Shown here: positions 5,635 to 12,015 of the stretch, piece after piece
Position numbering within the stretch: the stretch's first letter is position 1
How the letters are laid out: each line of letters opens with the position of its first letter
Assembly: GCA_937916845.1 (NCBI GenBank)
Contig: CALFSK010000066.1
Span: forward strand, 1-12,015
Length of the DNA stretch: 12,015 nucleotides
Source: an uncultured Lactobacillus sp.
Lineage (GTDB): Bacteria; Bacillota; Bacilli; Lactobacillales; Lactobacillaceae
Direction: 5' to 3'
Position numbers and translations under genes: made by a program
Notes under the pieces: model-generated
Databases searched by the model: none
What the model saw: the letters and a program-made list of their open reading frames with translations, nothing else
Told to the model about the DNA's origin: nothing

Positions 5635-6588
5635 ATGGCGATTGCAATGATTGGAACTTGGCGAATGGCTTATGAAGGCCTAGAACAAGGCCTTGAAGCA
5701 ATGAAAAAGGGGCAATCCAGTGGTGATGCCGTGGAAACGGCAATTACGACCGTTGAAGACTACCCATATTTTAAATCTGTGGGCTACGGTGGCTTGCCAA
5801 ATGCGAATGGTCTAGTTGAAATGGACGCTGCTTTCATGGATGGGGATACCTTCGCAGTCGGTGCCGTAGCTGGTATTAGTGATGTGAAGAATCCGGTCAG
5901 TGTTGCCAGAAAGTTAAGTCATGACCACTTTAATAGTTTTTTAGTTGGAACCGGAGCATCGGAGTACGCCGCGTTAAATGGCTTTGAACGTAAAAGTATG
6001 TTAACCGAACGGGCGCAAAAAATTTGGGCCAAGCGCAAACGTGAAATCGAAACCAAGGGATTGAGCCCGTATGACGGCCATGACACGGTTGGAATGGTCA
6101 GCTTGGATCAGCAAGGTTCAATGAGTGTTGGAACGTCAACTTCTGGCTTATTCATGAAGAAACCAGGACGGACTGGTGATTCCGCGTTAGTTGGCGACGG
6201 GTATTACTGTGACAGTGAGATCGGTGGCGCAGCTGCGACCGGACTTGGCGAAGATATTATGAAGGGCTGTTTGTGTTACGAAATCGTGCGCTTAATGGGA
6301 ACTGGATTATCCCCGCAAGCCGCGTGTGACCAAGCCGTTTATCCGTTTGTTGAAAAGTTGAAGAAACGCTATGGCAAAGCGGGCGAATTCTCATTGATCG
6401 CGTTGAATAAAGCGGGTGAATGGGGCGTCGCAACGAACGTTGAATTCACATTCGCCGTTGGTGATGAAGATCATCCGGCCAAAGTGATGATGGCTAATCC
6501 AGGCGAAAACGGGACGACAGTGATTGAACCGATTACACAAGCTTGGATGGACGCTTATGCTAAGCGGATTAAGGCACCAATTGATTAG
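5635..6588 (+). CDS. N4-(beta-N-acetylglucosaminyl)-L-asparaginase family Ntn-hydrolase
   Basis: A 317-residue threonine-type Ntn-hydrolase of peptidase family T2 that should autocleave before Thr151 (GHD-TVGM) to form two chains. The residues expected from human aspartylglucosaminidase fall in register: Thr151 (nucleophile), Thr169 in GTSTSG, Arg179 and Asp182 in GRTGDS, Thr202-Gly203 in AAATGLGE, and Trp9 near the N-terminus. Such enzymes hydrolyse GlcNAc-Asn to aspartate and the sugar amine; relatives act on isoaspartyl peptides or asparagine. There is no signal peptide, so the substrate must be imported. It is first in the operon, with ATG at 5635 and AGGAG nine nt upstream. The neighbouring EIIC suggests a glyco-asparagine or a phosphorylated form as substrate, which is inference. 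Confidence 0.88.
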   Translation: MAIAMIGTWRMAYEGLEQGLEAMKKGQSSGDAVETAITTVEDYPYFKSVGYGGLPNANGLVEMDAAFMDGDTFAVGAVAGISDVKNPVSVARKLSHDHFNSFLVGTGASEYAALNGFERKSMLTERAQKIWAKRKREIETKGLSPYDGHDTVGMVSLDQQGSMSVGTSTSGLFMKKPGRTGDSALVGDGYYCDSEIGGAAATGLGEDIMKGCLCYEIVRLMGTGLSPQAACDQAVYPFVEKLKKRYGKAGEFSLIALNKAGEWGVATNVEFTFAVGDEDHPAKVMMANPGENGTTVIEPITQAWMDAYAKRIKAPID

Positions 6589-6606
6589 TTAAGGGACGTG
6601 GAATGG

Positions 6607-7329
6607 GTGAAAAAATATTTATACGAACAGGTGGCGGAGCAGTTAGCCGTCGCGATTCGAAAAGGCAACTATGCGGATCATCAGAAATTACCCGCTGAAA
6701 GTGACTTGGCCAAAAAGTACGGCACGAGTCGGTTAACGATGCGCAAAGCAATCGACGTCTTACAACGGCAACACGTGGTAGTCAAAGACCGCAATCGCGG
6801 GACTTACGTGTTAGCGCCCATGATGCCTGAAAAGATTTCAAGTGGGGCCGACGGTTTGTCTGGATTTACTGAAGTGGCCTTAAAGATGCATTTGCACCCG
6901 GAAACGCGGGTCTTACGGCTGACTAAATTAACGGTTGTTCCTGAACACGTCCAAACGGCGCTACAAGTCGCTGGCGACGAACCGTTATGGCGGATCGAAC
7001 GGTTACGGTTGATTGATCAGCAACCCATGACGGTAGAGCAACTGTACGTGCGGATCGCAACGTTGCCAGACCTGACGATCACTGAAGCAAGTGGGTCGCT
7101 GTACGCGCAGTTGGAGGAAACACTGACGATTGGGTACGCTAGCCAAGAGCTGGAAGCCATTTTAATGGATGCACGGATTGCTAACCTGCTAACGGTACCC
7201 ACGGGAGCTGCTGGATTTTTATCCCACGCCGTGACCTTCTCAGTGGATGGTTATCCCATTTTGTATGACGATTCGTATTACCGTTCTGATAAATATACCT
7301 TCCATAATATCTTGTACCGACACCATTAG
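6607..7329 (+). CDS. GntR-family (HutC/UTRA) transcriptional regulator
   Basis: A 240-residue regulator. Residues 1-70 form the GntR winged helix (KLPAESDLAKKYGTSRLTMR, then a wing ending RNRGTYVLAP). Residues about 85-235 form a UTRA ligand domain (ETRVLRLTKL, EPLWRIERLRLIDQQPMTVEQ, GYPILYDDSYYRSDKYTF). UTRA regulators usually sense a phosphorylated sugar or amino-acid-derived metabolite. The start is uncertain: GTG at 6607 sits ten nt after AAGGGA, while the upstream in-frame GTG at 6598 leaves only one nt. It is 18 nt after the hydrolase gene and 17 nt before the next gene, so it is expressed with its target and probably controls it through the palindrome at 5560-5573. Confidence 0.9.
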   Translation: MKKYLYEQVAEQLAVAIRKGNYADHQKLPAESDLAKKYGTSRLTMRKAIDVLQRQHVVVKDRNRGTYVLAPMMPEKISSGADGLSGFTEVALKMHLHPETRVLRLTKLTVVPEHVQTALQVAGDEPLWRIERLRLIDQQPMTVEQLYVRIATLPDLTITEASGSLYAQLEETLTIGYASQELEAILMDARIANLLTVPTGAAGFLSHAVTFSVDGYPILYDDSYYRSDKYTFHNILYRHH

Positions 7330-7346
7330 AAAGTAGGTTAAATCGT

Positions 7347-7871
7347 ATGAAAGTCATTGTTTTGTTAGACCAGATTCAAGCTGGACTAGGAGGCAAGGAA
7401 AAAGCGGACACCGAGTTAGGCGGGAAGAAACTCGCCATGGGGGCCGCAGATACTTTAGCCAAGGATCTCAAAAAACAAAAGGGCGATGTAATGGCGACCT
7501 TTTATTGTGGCACGGGCTACTATGCGGATAACCGTGAACTTGTGCAGGGAAAAGTCATGCGGATGTGCCAACAGATGGCACCCGATGTTTTACTCGTAGG
7601 GCCTACTTATGATTACCCAGAATTTGCGCAGATGGCTTGTGAAGTCGGTTTGGCCGTTCAAAGCGGCTCTGACGTGCCAGTAGTTGCCATGGTCGCGCGG
7701 GAAAAGAACGCGGACCTACTGGCTGAGTATCAGCGTCAATTGGATATCGTTAAAATGCCGAAAAAGGGTGGGACGGGCTTATCCGACGCCATTGAACACG
7801 GCCTGACCCTGTGTGCGAAAAAGGCAAATAAGGAAGATGTTACGGACTACATTAGTAAATATTGTTATTAA
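7347..7871 (+). CDS. Short GrdB-like protein (glycine/sarcosine/betaine reductase component B fold)
   Basis: A 174-residue cytosolic protein resembling only the N-terminal part of the selenoprotein GrdB (PF07355), which is about 430 residues long. Matching blocks in order are the strand KVIVLLDQIQAGLGG followed by KEKAD (15-21), a TFYCGTGYYADN block (51-62, compare GrdB T-x2-CGDNYF), PDVLLVGPTYDY (79-90, compare PDxxIAGPAFNAGRYG) and VPVVAMVAREKNA (110-122). The selenocysteine-bearing C-terminal half is absent and there is no in-frame TGA, so glycine reductase chemistry is not expected. Cysteines are at 54, 75, 98, 156 and 173. Its place between a regulator and an EIIC indicates a role in the same pathway, but the activity is unknown. 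The ribosome site AAGTAGG is weak. Confidence 0.7.
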   Translation: MKVIVLLDQIQAGLGGKEKADTELGGKKLAMGAADTLAKDLKKQKGDVMATFYCGTGYYADNRELVQGKVMRMCQQMAPDVLLVGPTYDYPEFAQMACEVGLAVQSGSDVPVVAMVAREKNADLLAEYQRQLDIVKMPKKGGTGLSDAIEHGLTLCAKKANKEDVTDYISKYCY

Positions 7872-7892
7872 TAGAATGAGGAGGCAAGCACT

Positions 7893-9206
7893 ATGCAAAG
7901 AAAGTTTGAACAAGTGTTAATGCCGGTTGCGACCAAAATTGGTAATAACGTTGTACTTCGCTCGCTACGTGATGGTTTTCTAGTCATCATGCCACTGATC
8001 ATTGTGACGTCAATGTTTCTATTGTTCGGAAACTTCCCGATTCCTGGTTGGGCAGACTTCTGGACGGGAATTTTAGGGCAGCATTGGACCGAATGGTTTA
8101 GTGCCGTTTCTAACTCAGTTTTTAACTTCACTGGATTATTGTCGTGTTTTGGGATTGCTTACGCTTATGGTAAAAATCGCGGGCTGCACGCCGTTAACTC
8201 CGCAGCCGTTGCTATTATTTCATTCTTAATTTTGACCCCGACGACGCTTGAAGTTGGTAAAAAATCATATAGTGCTGTTGAAACGGTCTTTCTTGGCCCC
8301 AACGGCGTTTTCTTAGGGATCATCACGGCCATTCTTAGTGTTGAAATTTTCAAATTTGCGGTTAAACGTAACTGGACGATTAAAATGCCTGACGGGGTAC
8401 CGCCGGCCGTTAGTGAATCTTTTGACGCCTTAATTCCTAGTGCGTTAGTTGTGCTAGCCTTTTTCCTTGTCCGGGTACTGTTCAGCTTAACAGACTTCAA
8501 TACCGCCTATAACTTTATTTACGCTGTCTTACAAGCACCGCTGACCCACGTTGGGAACTCCTTAGGTTCAGCAACCTTGTATAACTTCTTGGCCTCATTA
8601 CTTTGGTGTTTCGGGATCAACGGTCCTACCATCACCAACAGTGTTTGGTCACCAATCTTCTTCGTCTTGTCACAAGATAACTTGAAAGCTTGGCAAGCCG
8701 GGGATAAGATTCCTCATATTTACAACCAGCAATTTATTGATATGTTCACCACGTACGGTGGGGGTGGGAGTACCTTATCCTTACTGATTATTATGCTAAC
8801 GATTTGTCGTTCCAAACGGGTCCGGGAACTTGCTAAGTTAGCCATTGTTCCAGGAATCTTCGGCATCAATGAACCCGTGATCTTTGGGTTACCAGTTGTT
8901 TTGAACCCCATCATTGCGATTCCATTCATTATCGCGCCCGTTGTTAACACGATTATTTCTGGAATCGTCTTCTCGTTAGGATGGGTCCCACTGACGAATG
9001 GGGTCATGCTGACCTGGACTACGCCACCACTGATATCTGGATGGTTGTCGACCGGTAGCTGGCTCGGTTCGGCATTGCAGCTGTTTGAAATGGTGCTGGA
9101 CCTCTTTATTTACTACCCATTCATTAAAACTTTAGATAATCAATATTTACGCGACGAGAAAGCCGCCGAATTAGATGATGTTGACATTGATTTCAGTAAC
9201 ATTTAA
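7893..9206 (+). CDS. PTS lactose/cellobiose-family EIIC permease
   Basis: A full-length 437-residue EIIC of the Lac/ChbC family with about ten membrane helices. Hallmarks are PDGVPPAVSESFDALIP (166-182), the SLLWCFGING loop (235-244) and GINEPVIFGLPVVLNPIIAIPF (324-345). Glu327 in the NEP motif corresponds to Glu334 of B. cereus ChbC. The partner His250 of that protein, 84 residues earlier, aligns with Asn243 here. No EIIA or EIIB is encoded nearby, so phosphoryl transfer would need partners from elsewhere, or the protein may work as a facilitator. ATG at 7893 follows AGGAGG by eight nt, 21 nt after the GrdB-like gene. It is probably the importer for the substrate of this operon. Confidence 0.9.
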   Translation: MQRKFEQVLMPVATKIGNNVVLRSLRDGFLVIMPLIIVTSMFLLFGNFPIPGWADFWTGILGQHWTEWFSAVSNSVFNFTGLLSCFGIAYAYGKNRGLHAVNSAAVAIISFLILTPTTLEVGKKSYSAVETVFLGPNGVFLGIITAILSVEIFKFAVKRNWTIKMPDGVPPAVSESFDALIPSALVVLAFFLVRVLFSLTDFNTAYNFIYAVLQAPLTHVGNSLGSATLYNFLASLLWCFGINGPTITNSVWSPIFFVLSQDNLKAWQAGDKIPHIYNQQFIDMFTTYGGGGSTLSLLIIMLTICRSKRVRELAKLAIVPGIFGINEPVIFGLPVVLNPIIAIPFIIAPVVNTIISGIVFSLGWVPLTNGVMLTWTTPPLISGWLSTGSWLGSALQLFEMVLDLFIYYPFIKTLDNQYLRDEKAAELDDVDIDFSNI

Positions 9207-9217
9207 GGGGCATGAAT

Positions 9218-10528
9218 ATGCAAGCGCTTAGACCAGAATTTGAACAATTATTTAATAGCCACGCGGATGACTTTTTAGCGGATTTAAACGGCTTGCTACG
9301 GATTCCGAGCGTCAACAGTCACGCGACTTTTGAAGCGCCGTTTGGCATCGGTCCGCAACGTGCCGTTGCGTACATGATAGATTTAGCTAAGAAAATGGGC
9401 TTTCGGACGGGCTTGGCCGGCAATTGTGTCGGCTGGGCTGAAGCGGGTCCCGCTGATGCGCCAGAATACTTTGGCGTGTTAGGCCACGTGGACGTGGTTG
9501 ACGTTGAAAACGACTGGCACTACCCGCCATATCAACTGACCCAAGTCGGGAATATGATGTATGGTCGGGGTATCTTGGACAACAAGGGTCCACTACTCTC
9601 AACGTTAATTGCACTGTATTTGATCAAATTGCGTGGGACGACCCTCAAAAAGCGGGTCCGCATCATGTTCGGCAGTGACGAAGAGGGTGGCAGTCGGGAT
9701 CTGCCTCACTATTTGGCAGAACAACCCGCACCAGTTGTCGGGATTACACCGGACTGCAAGTTTCCCATCGTTTATGGCGAACGGGGCTTACTGGACGTGA
9801 CGCTGAAGTTAAAGCCCAACGATGGTTCGTTGGACCAAATTTCATCAATCAGTGGGCCGTTTGACCGCAGCTATTTACCAGCCGTAGCCACTGTGACCTT
9901 GGCAGATGGGACGGTTCAACAGTTTAATGGTAAGAAAGCACCAAGTAACGCCCCTGATTTAGCGGACAACGTTGTCCCGCAAGTCGCGTCATTCCTGGCA
10001 AAACTGAGTGGTCAAACGGGTCAGTTCTTCGACTGGCTTGCGACTAAGATTGGCCATCAATACGATGGGCATAATCTTGGAATTGATTTTGAAGACGCTG
10101 CCTCGGGCAAATTACAGCTCTCACTGTACGCCGTTGCCAAAAGTGACGTGGCCCTTACGGCTAACTTTTCGATGCGTTACCCGATTTCAATCAGTGAAGA
10201 TGAATTGTTGGATCAGTTGCGTACTGTTTTGCCGAGTGACGCTGAATTGATCATTAACCGCCGTTTTCCGTCGACCGTTAAGGATCAAAACCAGCCGTTC
10301 ATCAAACGGTTTTCTGCGATTTATCAGCAGGATACCGGCCTGGACGGCACGCCCGTAACCACGACCGGCGTCACGTACGCCCGCGGGATGCCTAACACCG
10401 TTGCGTTTGGCCCGTCCTTTCCAGGTCAAAAAGGGATTGCCCACAAGGGTGACGAGTGGATTCAGTACAGCGACTGGCAAATGATGACCGAAATCTATTA
10501 CGATTGTTTTTTAGCAGAACTAAGTTAG
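9218..10528 (+). CDS. M20-family metallodipeptidase (Sapep/PepV-like)
   Basis: A 436-residue cytosolic di-metal peptidase. Metal and catalytic residues are all visible: His90-x-Asp92 (GHVDVVD), bridging Asp121 (GRGILDNKGP), Glu155-Glu156 (FGSDEEGGSRD), Asp179 (ITPDCKFP) and His409 near the C-terminus (KGIAHKGDEW). The YGERG after Asp179 and the inserted lid domain fit the Sapep/PepV branch, which cleaves dipeptides and is often manganese- or zinc-dependent. ATG at 9218 is preferred over ATG at 9212 because AAGGGG (9205-9210) leaves seven nt rather than one. It is the last gene of the operon, 11 nt after EIIC. It may release amino acids from a peptide form of the imported substrate or remove an acyl group, which is inference. 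Confidence 0.9.
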   Translation: MQALRPEFEQLFNSHADDFLADLNGLLRIPSVNSHATFEAPFGIGPQRAVAYMIDLAKKMGFRTGLAGNCVGWAEAGPADAPEYFGVLGHVDVVDVENDWHYPPYQLTQVGNMMYGRGILDNKGPLLSTLIALYLIKLRGTTLKKRVRIMFGSDEEGGSRDLPHYLAEQPAPVVGITPDCKFPIVYGERGLLDVTLKLKPNDGSLDQISSISGPFDRSYLPAVATVTLADGTVQQFNGKKAPSNAPDLADNVVPQVASFLAKLSGQTGQFFDWLATKIGHQYDGHNLGIDFEDAASGKLQLSLYAVAKSDVALTANFSMRYPISISEDELLDQLRTVLPSDAELIINRRFPSTVKDQNQPFIKRFSAIYQQDTGLDGTPVTTTGVTYARGMPNTVAFGPSFPGQKGIAHKGDEWIQYSDWQMMTEIYYDCFLAELS

Positions 10529-10531
10529 GGT

Positions 10532-10742
10532 CTAAAGGTAAAGCTTAGTCCGGCTGTCGCTGATAACATGCGGTCGTGGGACCGGGCCAAGCCTGAAGAG
10601 CGTCTTGCCCCTCGCCCGGAACCCTTGCAAAAATCACAAGTGTCCCGGACCGTCCGTGGTGTAAAGGTGAAAAAATCACCACCTCAACGCCACCATCGCG
10701 ACCGATGCTATCAGCGACAACCTCCGATAGCTCAACCTTTAG
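10532..10742. repeat. Long nested inverted-repeat element (about 211 nt)
   Basis: It begins four nt after the M20 stop codon. Outer arms are CTAAAGGT (10532-10539) and ACCTTTAG (10735-10742). Next come GTCGCTGATA (10556-10565) with TATCAGCGAC (10709-10718), perfect, continued by CAT-g-CGGTCG (10567-10576) with CGACCGATG (10699-10707). Inside are CCGGAACCCTTG (10616-10627) with CAAGTGTCCCGG (10637-10648), 10 of 12, and a GGTG/CACC hairpin near 10665-10680. It is more GC-rich than the flanking sequence and has no convincing frame. It is probably a dispersed intergenic repeat or structured RNA; strand is unknown. Confidence 0.7.
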
Positions 10743-10765
10743 TTATTAAACTCATAAAAGTAATG

Positions 10766-10801
10766 AAGAGACTGTGATAATAAAACAGTCTCTTTATTTT
10801 T
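10766..10801 (+). terminator. Terminator of the five-gene operon
   Basis: AAGAGACTGT (10766-10775) pairs perfectly with ACAGTCTCTT (10785-10794) around a 9-nt loop, followed by a T-rich tail to 10801. Confidence 0.92.
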
Positions 10802-10870
10802 GGGAAAGATGACGTGTAAAAAATAGTCGCCTGACACTGAGGATATATTTTGTTAGGGCTAGCCAATCCG

Positions 10871-10917
10871 TTAGCCTGAAACCAGGTTTAGCTATATGAT
10901 AGTAGTAATAACTATAG
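10871..10917 (+). promoter_or_regulatory. Candidate promoter and LysR-type operator upstream of the LysR gene
   Basis: A TATGAT -10 (10895-10900) lies 18 bp from a weak TTAGCC (10871-10876). Overlapping it are two concentric repeats: ATAGT (10899-10903) with ACTAT (10911-10915), and CTATA (10892-10896) with TATAG (10913-10917). Such AT-rich dyads with a T-N11-A frame are typical LysR binding sites, so autoregulation is plausible. Confidence 0.45.
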
Positions 10918-10982
10918 ACGCCCATCAGGTTGTAGAGGGCGTGAAGAAATGCACGAACGTGTAAGAAAGGAACTGATTCACC

Positions 10983-11864
10983 GTGAATACCCGTGATTTA
11001 GCACTTTTTCGGGCCGTCGTGAAGTATAAAAACTATACTTATGTCGCCGAAAAGTTCGCCGTTTCACAGCCAGCGGTTACCCAAGCCGTGAAACGATTAG
11101 AAAAAGAGTTCGATGCTCAGCTCGTGCAACAAGACCACGCACATCAACAGATGCTGATTACTGAATCCGGACAACTGTTATACCGTAACTCGCAAGTAAT
11201 GAGCGACAGCCTCGAACTGACCCACCGTGAAATTGAAGCTGCCAAGCAACCGAAAATTCGCTTTGGCTTGCCCCCAATCCTCGGGGCACTCTTCTTTCCC
11301 CAAGTAGCCAAGCACCTGTTAGCGTGGGGCTGGCTGAAGCAACTGAAGGTCGTAGAAGAGGGCTCCGCACAGGTCCTCAGTGACCTTGCAAAAGGAAAGC
11401 TAGACATTGCACTGATTGCTTCGGCGCACCCGCTGCATTTACGGGATGTTCAGACCACTGCGCTGGGCGACCGGCCGTTTGAAGTAATTGTTAGTGAGAA
11501 TAGCCCGTTAGCGAAACGGGGGAAAATTAGTTTTCAAGAGCTTGATCAGCAAAAGTTTATTGGGATGGATGACAGTTTCATTCACCCCCAAGCCTTTCGT
11601 GACTATTGCCAAGCTGCCGGCGTCAAACCGGAAGTGATCTACCGAACTTCAGACATTACCTGGATGAAGAGCATTGTCCGCACTAATTTGGGGTTAGGGT
11701 TCCTCGTCAAGGACGCTATTTTACCAGGTGAAGGGTTAGTCGGATTGAAAATCGATGATCCGTTGCGGGAAGCTTTTCATATCTCTGTGGCGTATCGAAA
11801 AAACGCAAAGTTGAGTTCAAACGAAGCAAGTCTTCTACAAATTTTATTAAAAATAAAAGTATAG
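10983..11864 (+). CDS. LysR-family transcriptional regulator, MleR-like
   Basis: A 293-residue LysR regulator. The N-terminal winged HTH (residues 1-62) starts MNTRDLALFRAVVKYKNYT and contains VAEKFAVSQPAVTQAVKRLEKEF; a linker helix follows to about residue 90. The effector domain covers about 92-293 (KIRFGLPPILGALFFPQVAK, DIALIASAHPLH, LGLGFLVKDAIL). The start and the GLPPILG region resemble malolactic-enzyme regulators (MleR), but no malolactic or malate transporter gene lies in the window. GTG at 10983 is the start, with AAAGGA 11 nt upstream. It has its own promoter and terminator, so it is monocistronic. Its target may lie beyond the right edge or elsewhere. Confidence 0.85.
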   Translation: MNTRDLALFRAVVKYKNYTYVAEKFAVSQPAVTQAVKRLEKEFDAQLVQQDHAHQQMLITESGQLLYRNSQVMSDSLELTHREIEAAKQPKIRFGLPPILGALFFPQVAKHLLAWGWLKQLKVVEEGSAQVLSDLAKGKLDIALIASAHPLHLRDVQTTALGDRPFEVIVSENSPLAKRGKISFQELDQQKFIGMDDSFIHPQAFRDYCQAAGVKPEVIYRTSDITWMKSIVRTNLGLGFLVKDAILPGEGLVGLKIDDPLREAFHISVAYRKNAKLSSNEASLLQILLKIKV

Positions 11865-11910
11865 ATAGATAATGTTTATCAATAGACTAATCAATATTTA
11901 TCGCTTTCTG

Positions 11911-11948
11911 AAAGAAAGAATCCAGTTTACGCTGAGTTCTTTCTTTTT
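11911..11948 (+). terminator. Terminator of the LysR gene
   Basis: AAAGAAAGAA (11911-11920) pairs perfectly with TTCTTTCTTT (11937-11946), with an inner CAG/CTG pair (11923-11925 with 11932-11934), then a T run. Confidence 0.85.
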
Positions 11949-11978
11949 GATTTAATATTAGGTAGATTGTAAAATTAA

Positions 11979-11995
11979 TCCGAACGCTGTTCGGA
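11979..11995. repeat. Short hairpin at the right edge
   Basis: TCCGAAC (11979-11985) and GTTCGGA (11989-11995) form a perfect 7-bp stem with a 3-nt loop. It may be the end of a minus-strand gene terminator outside the window, or the start of a longer repeat. The context is cut off. Confidence 0.4.
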
Positions 11996-12015
11996 CAAAA
12001 AAGATCAGCTTCCCT

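Noticed and set aside
7347..7871. Reading the 174-residue protein as a PTS EIIB
   Set aside because: At 174 residues it is longer than Lac-family EIIB (about 100), lacks the N-terminal phospho-Cys loop and matches GrdB blocks instead.
10568..10777. 69-residue plus-strand frame after the M20 gene
   Set aside because: It lies inside the nested inverted-repeat element and the terminator; its Arg/Pro-rich content follows from the GC-rich repeat.
11980..11994. Possible LexA/DinR SOS box (CGAAC...GTTCG) at the right edge
   Set aside because: The half-sites are separated by 3 nt instead of the required 4, and a simple hairpin explains the symmetry.

Overview
The window reads as chromosomal DNA of a Lactobacillaceae species, most likely Lactiplantibacillus plantarum or a close relative. 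The main clues are the cell-wall anchor LPQTGE, which fits the LPQTxE sortase consensus known for L. plantarum, a long MntH-type manganese importer followed by a universal stress protein, strong AGGAGG-type ribosome sites, frequent GTG/TTG starts and poly-T terminators. The species call is inference; no database search was possible.

Layout. 3-440 (+) is the C-terminal end of a collagen-like, sortase-anchored surface protein. 799-1703 (+) is a two-gene operon: a divergent Cad-family metal transporter and an ArsR/SmtB repressor with an intact alpha-5 zinc/cobalt site. 1795-2472 (+) is a VTT/TVP38 membrane protein whose own promoter overlaps a perfect 8-bp inverted repeat. 2473-2696 holds a terminator and a nested hairpin element. 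2697-2975 (-) is a small unknown gene. 3128-5148 (-) is mntH and usp, translationally coupled. 5161-5634 is the divergent control region. 5635-10528 (+) is a compact five-gene operon: aspartylglucosaminidase family, GntR/UTRA regulator, short GrdB-like protein, lactose/cellobiose-type PTS EIIC, M20 dipeptidase. 10529-10800 holds a second long nested inverted-repeat element and a terminator. 10983-11864 (+) is a LysR regulator resembling MleR, followed by a terminator.

Most interesting region. The five-gene operon looks like a catabolic system for an imported glyco-amino acid or related amide-linked compound. The EIIC would bring it in, the cytoplasmic aspartylglucosaminidase would cut the amide bond, and the M20 enzyme would trim a peptide or acyl bond. 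A stand-alone fragment of the glycine-reductase GrdB fold sits in the middle with no known role. Regulation is legible: a perfect 14-bp GntR-type palindrome lies over the -10 and a near-perfect CcpA cre site follows. The EIIC has Asn where the characterised ChbC has its substrate-site His, and no EIIA or EIIB is encoded, so coupling to phosphorylation is an open question.

A second theme is metal handling: the Cad/ArsR pair, the VTT gene with a Fur-like half-site palindrome, MntH, and a metal-dependent M20 peptidase all fall within 10 kb.
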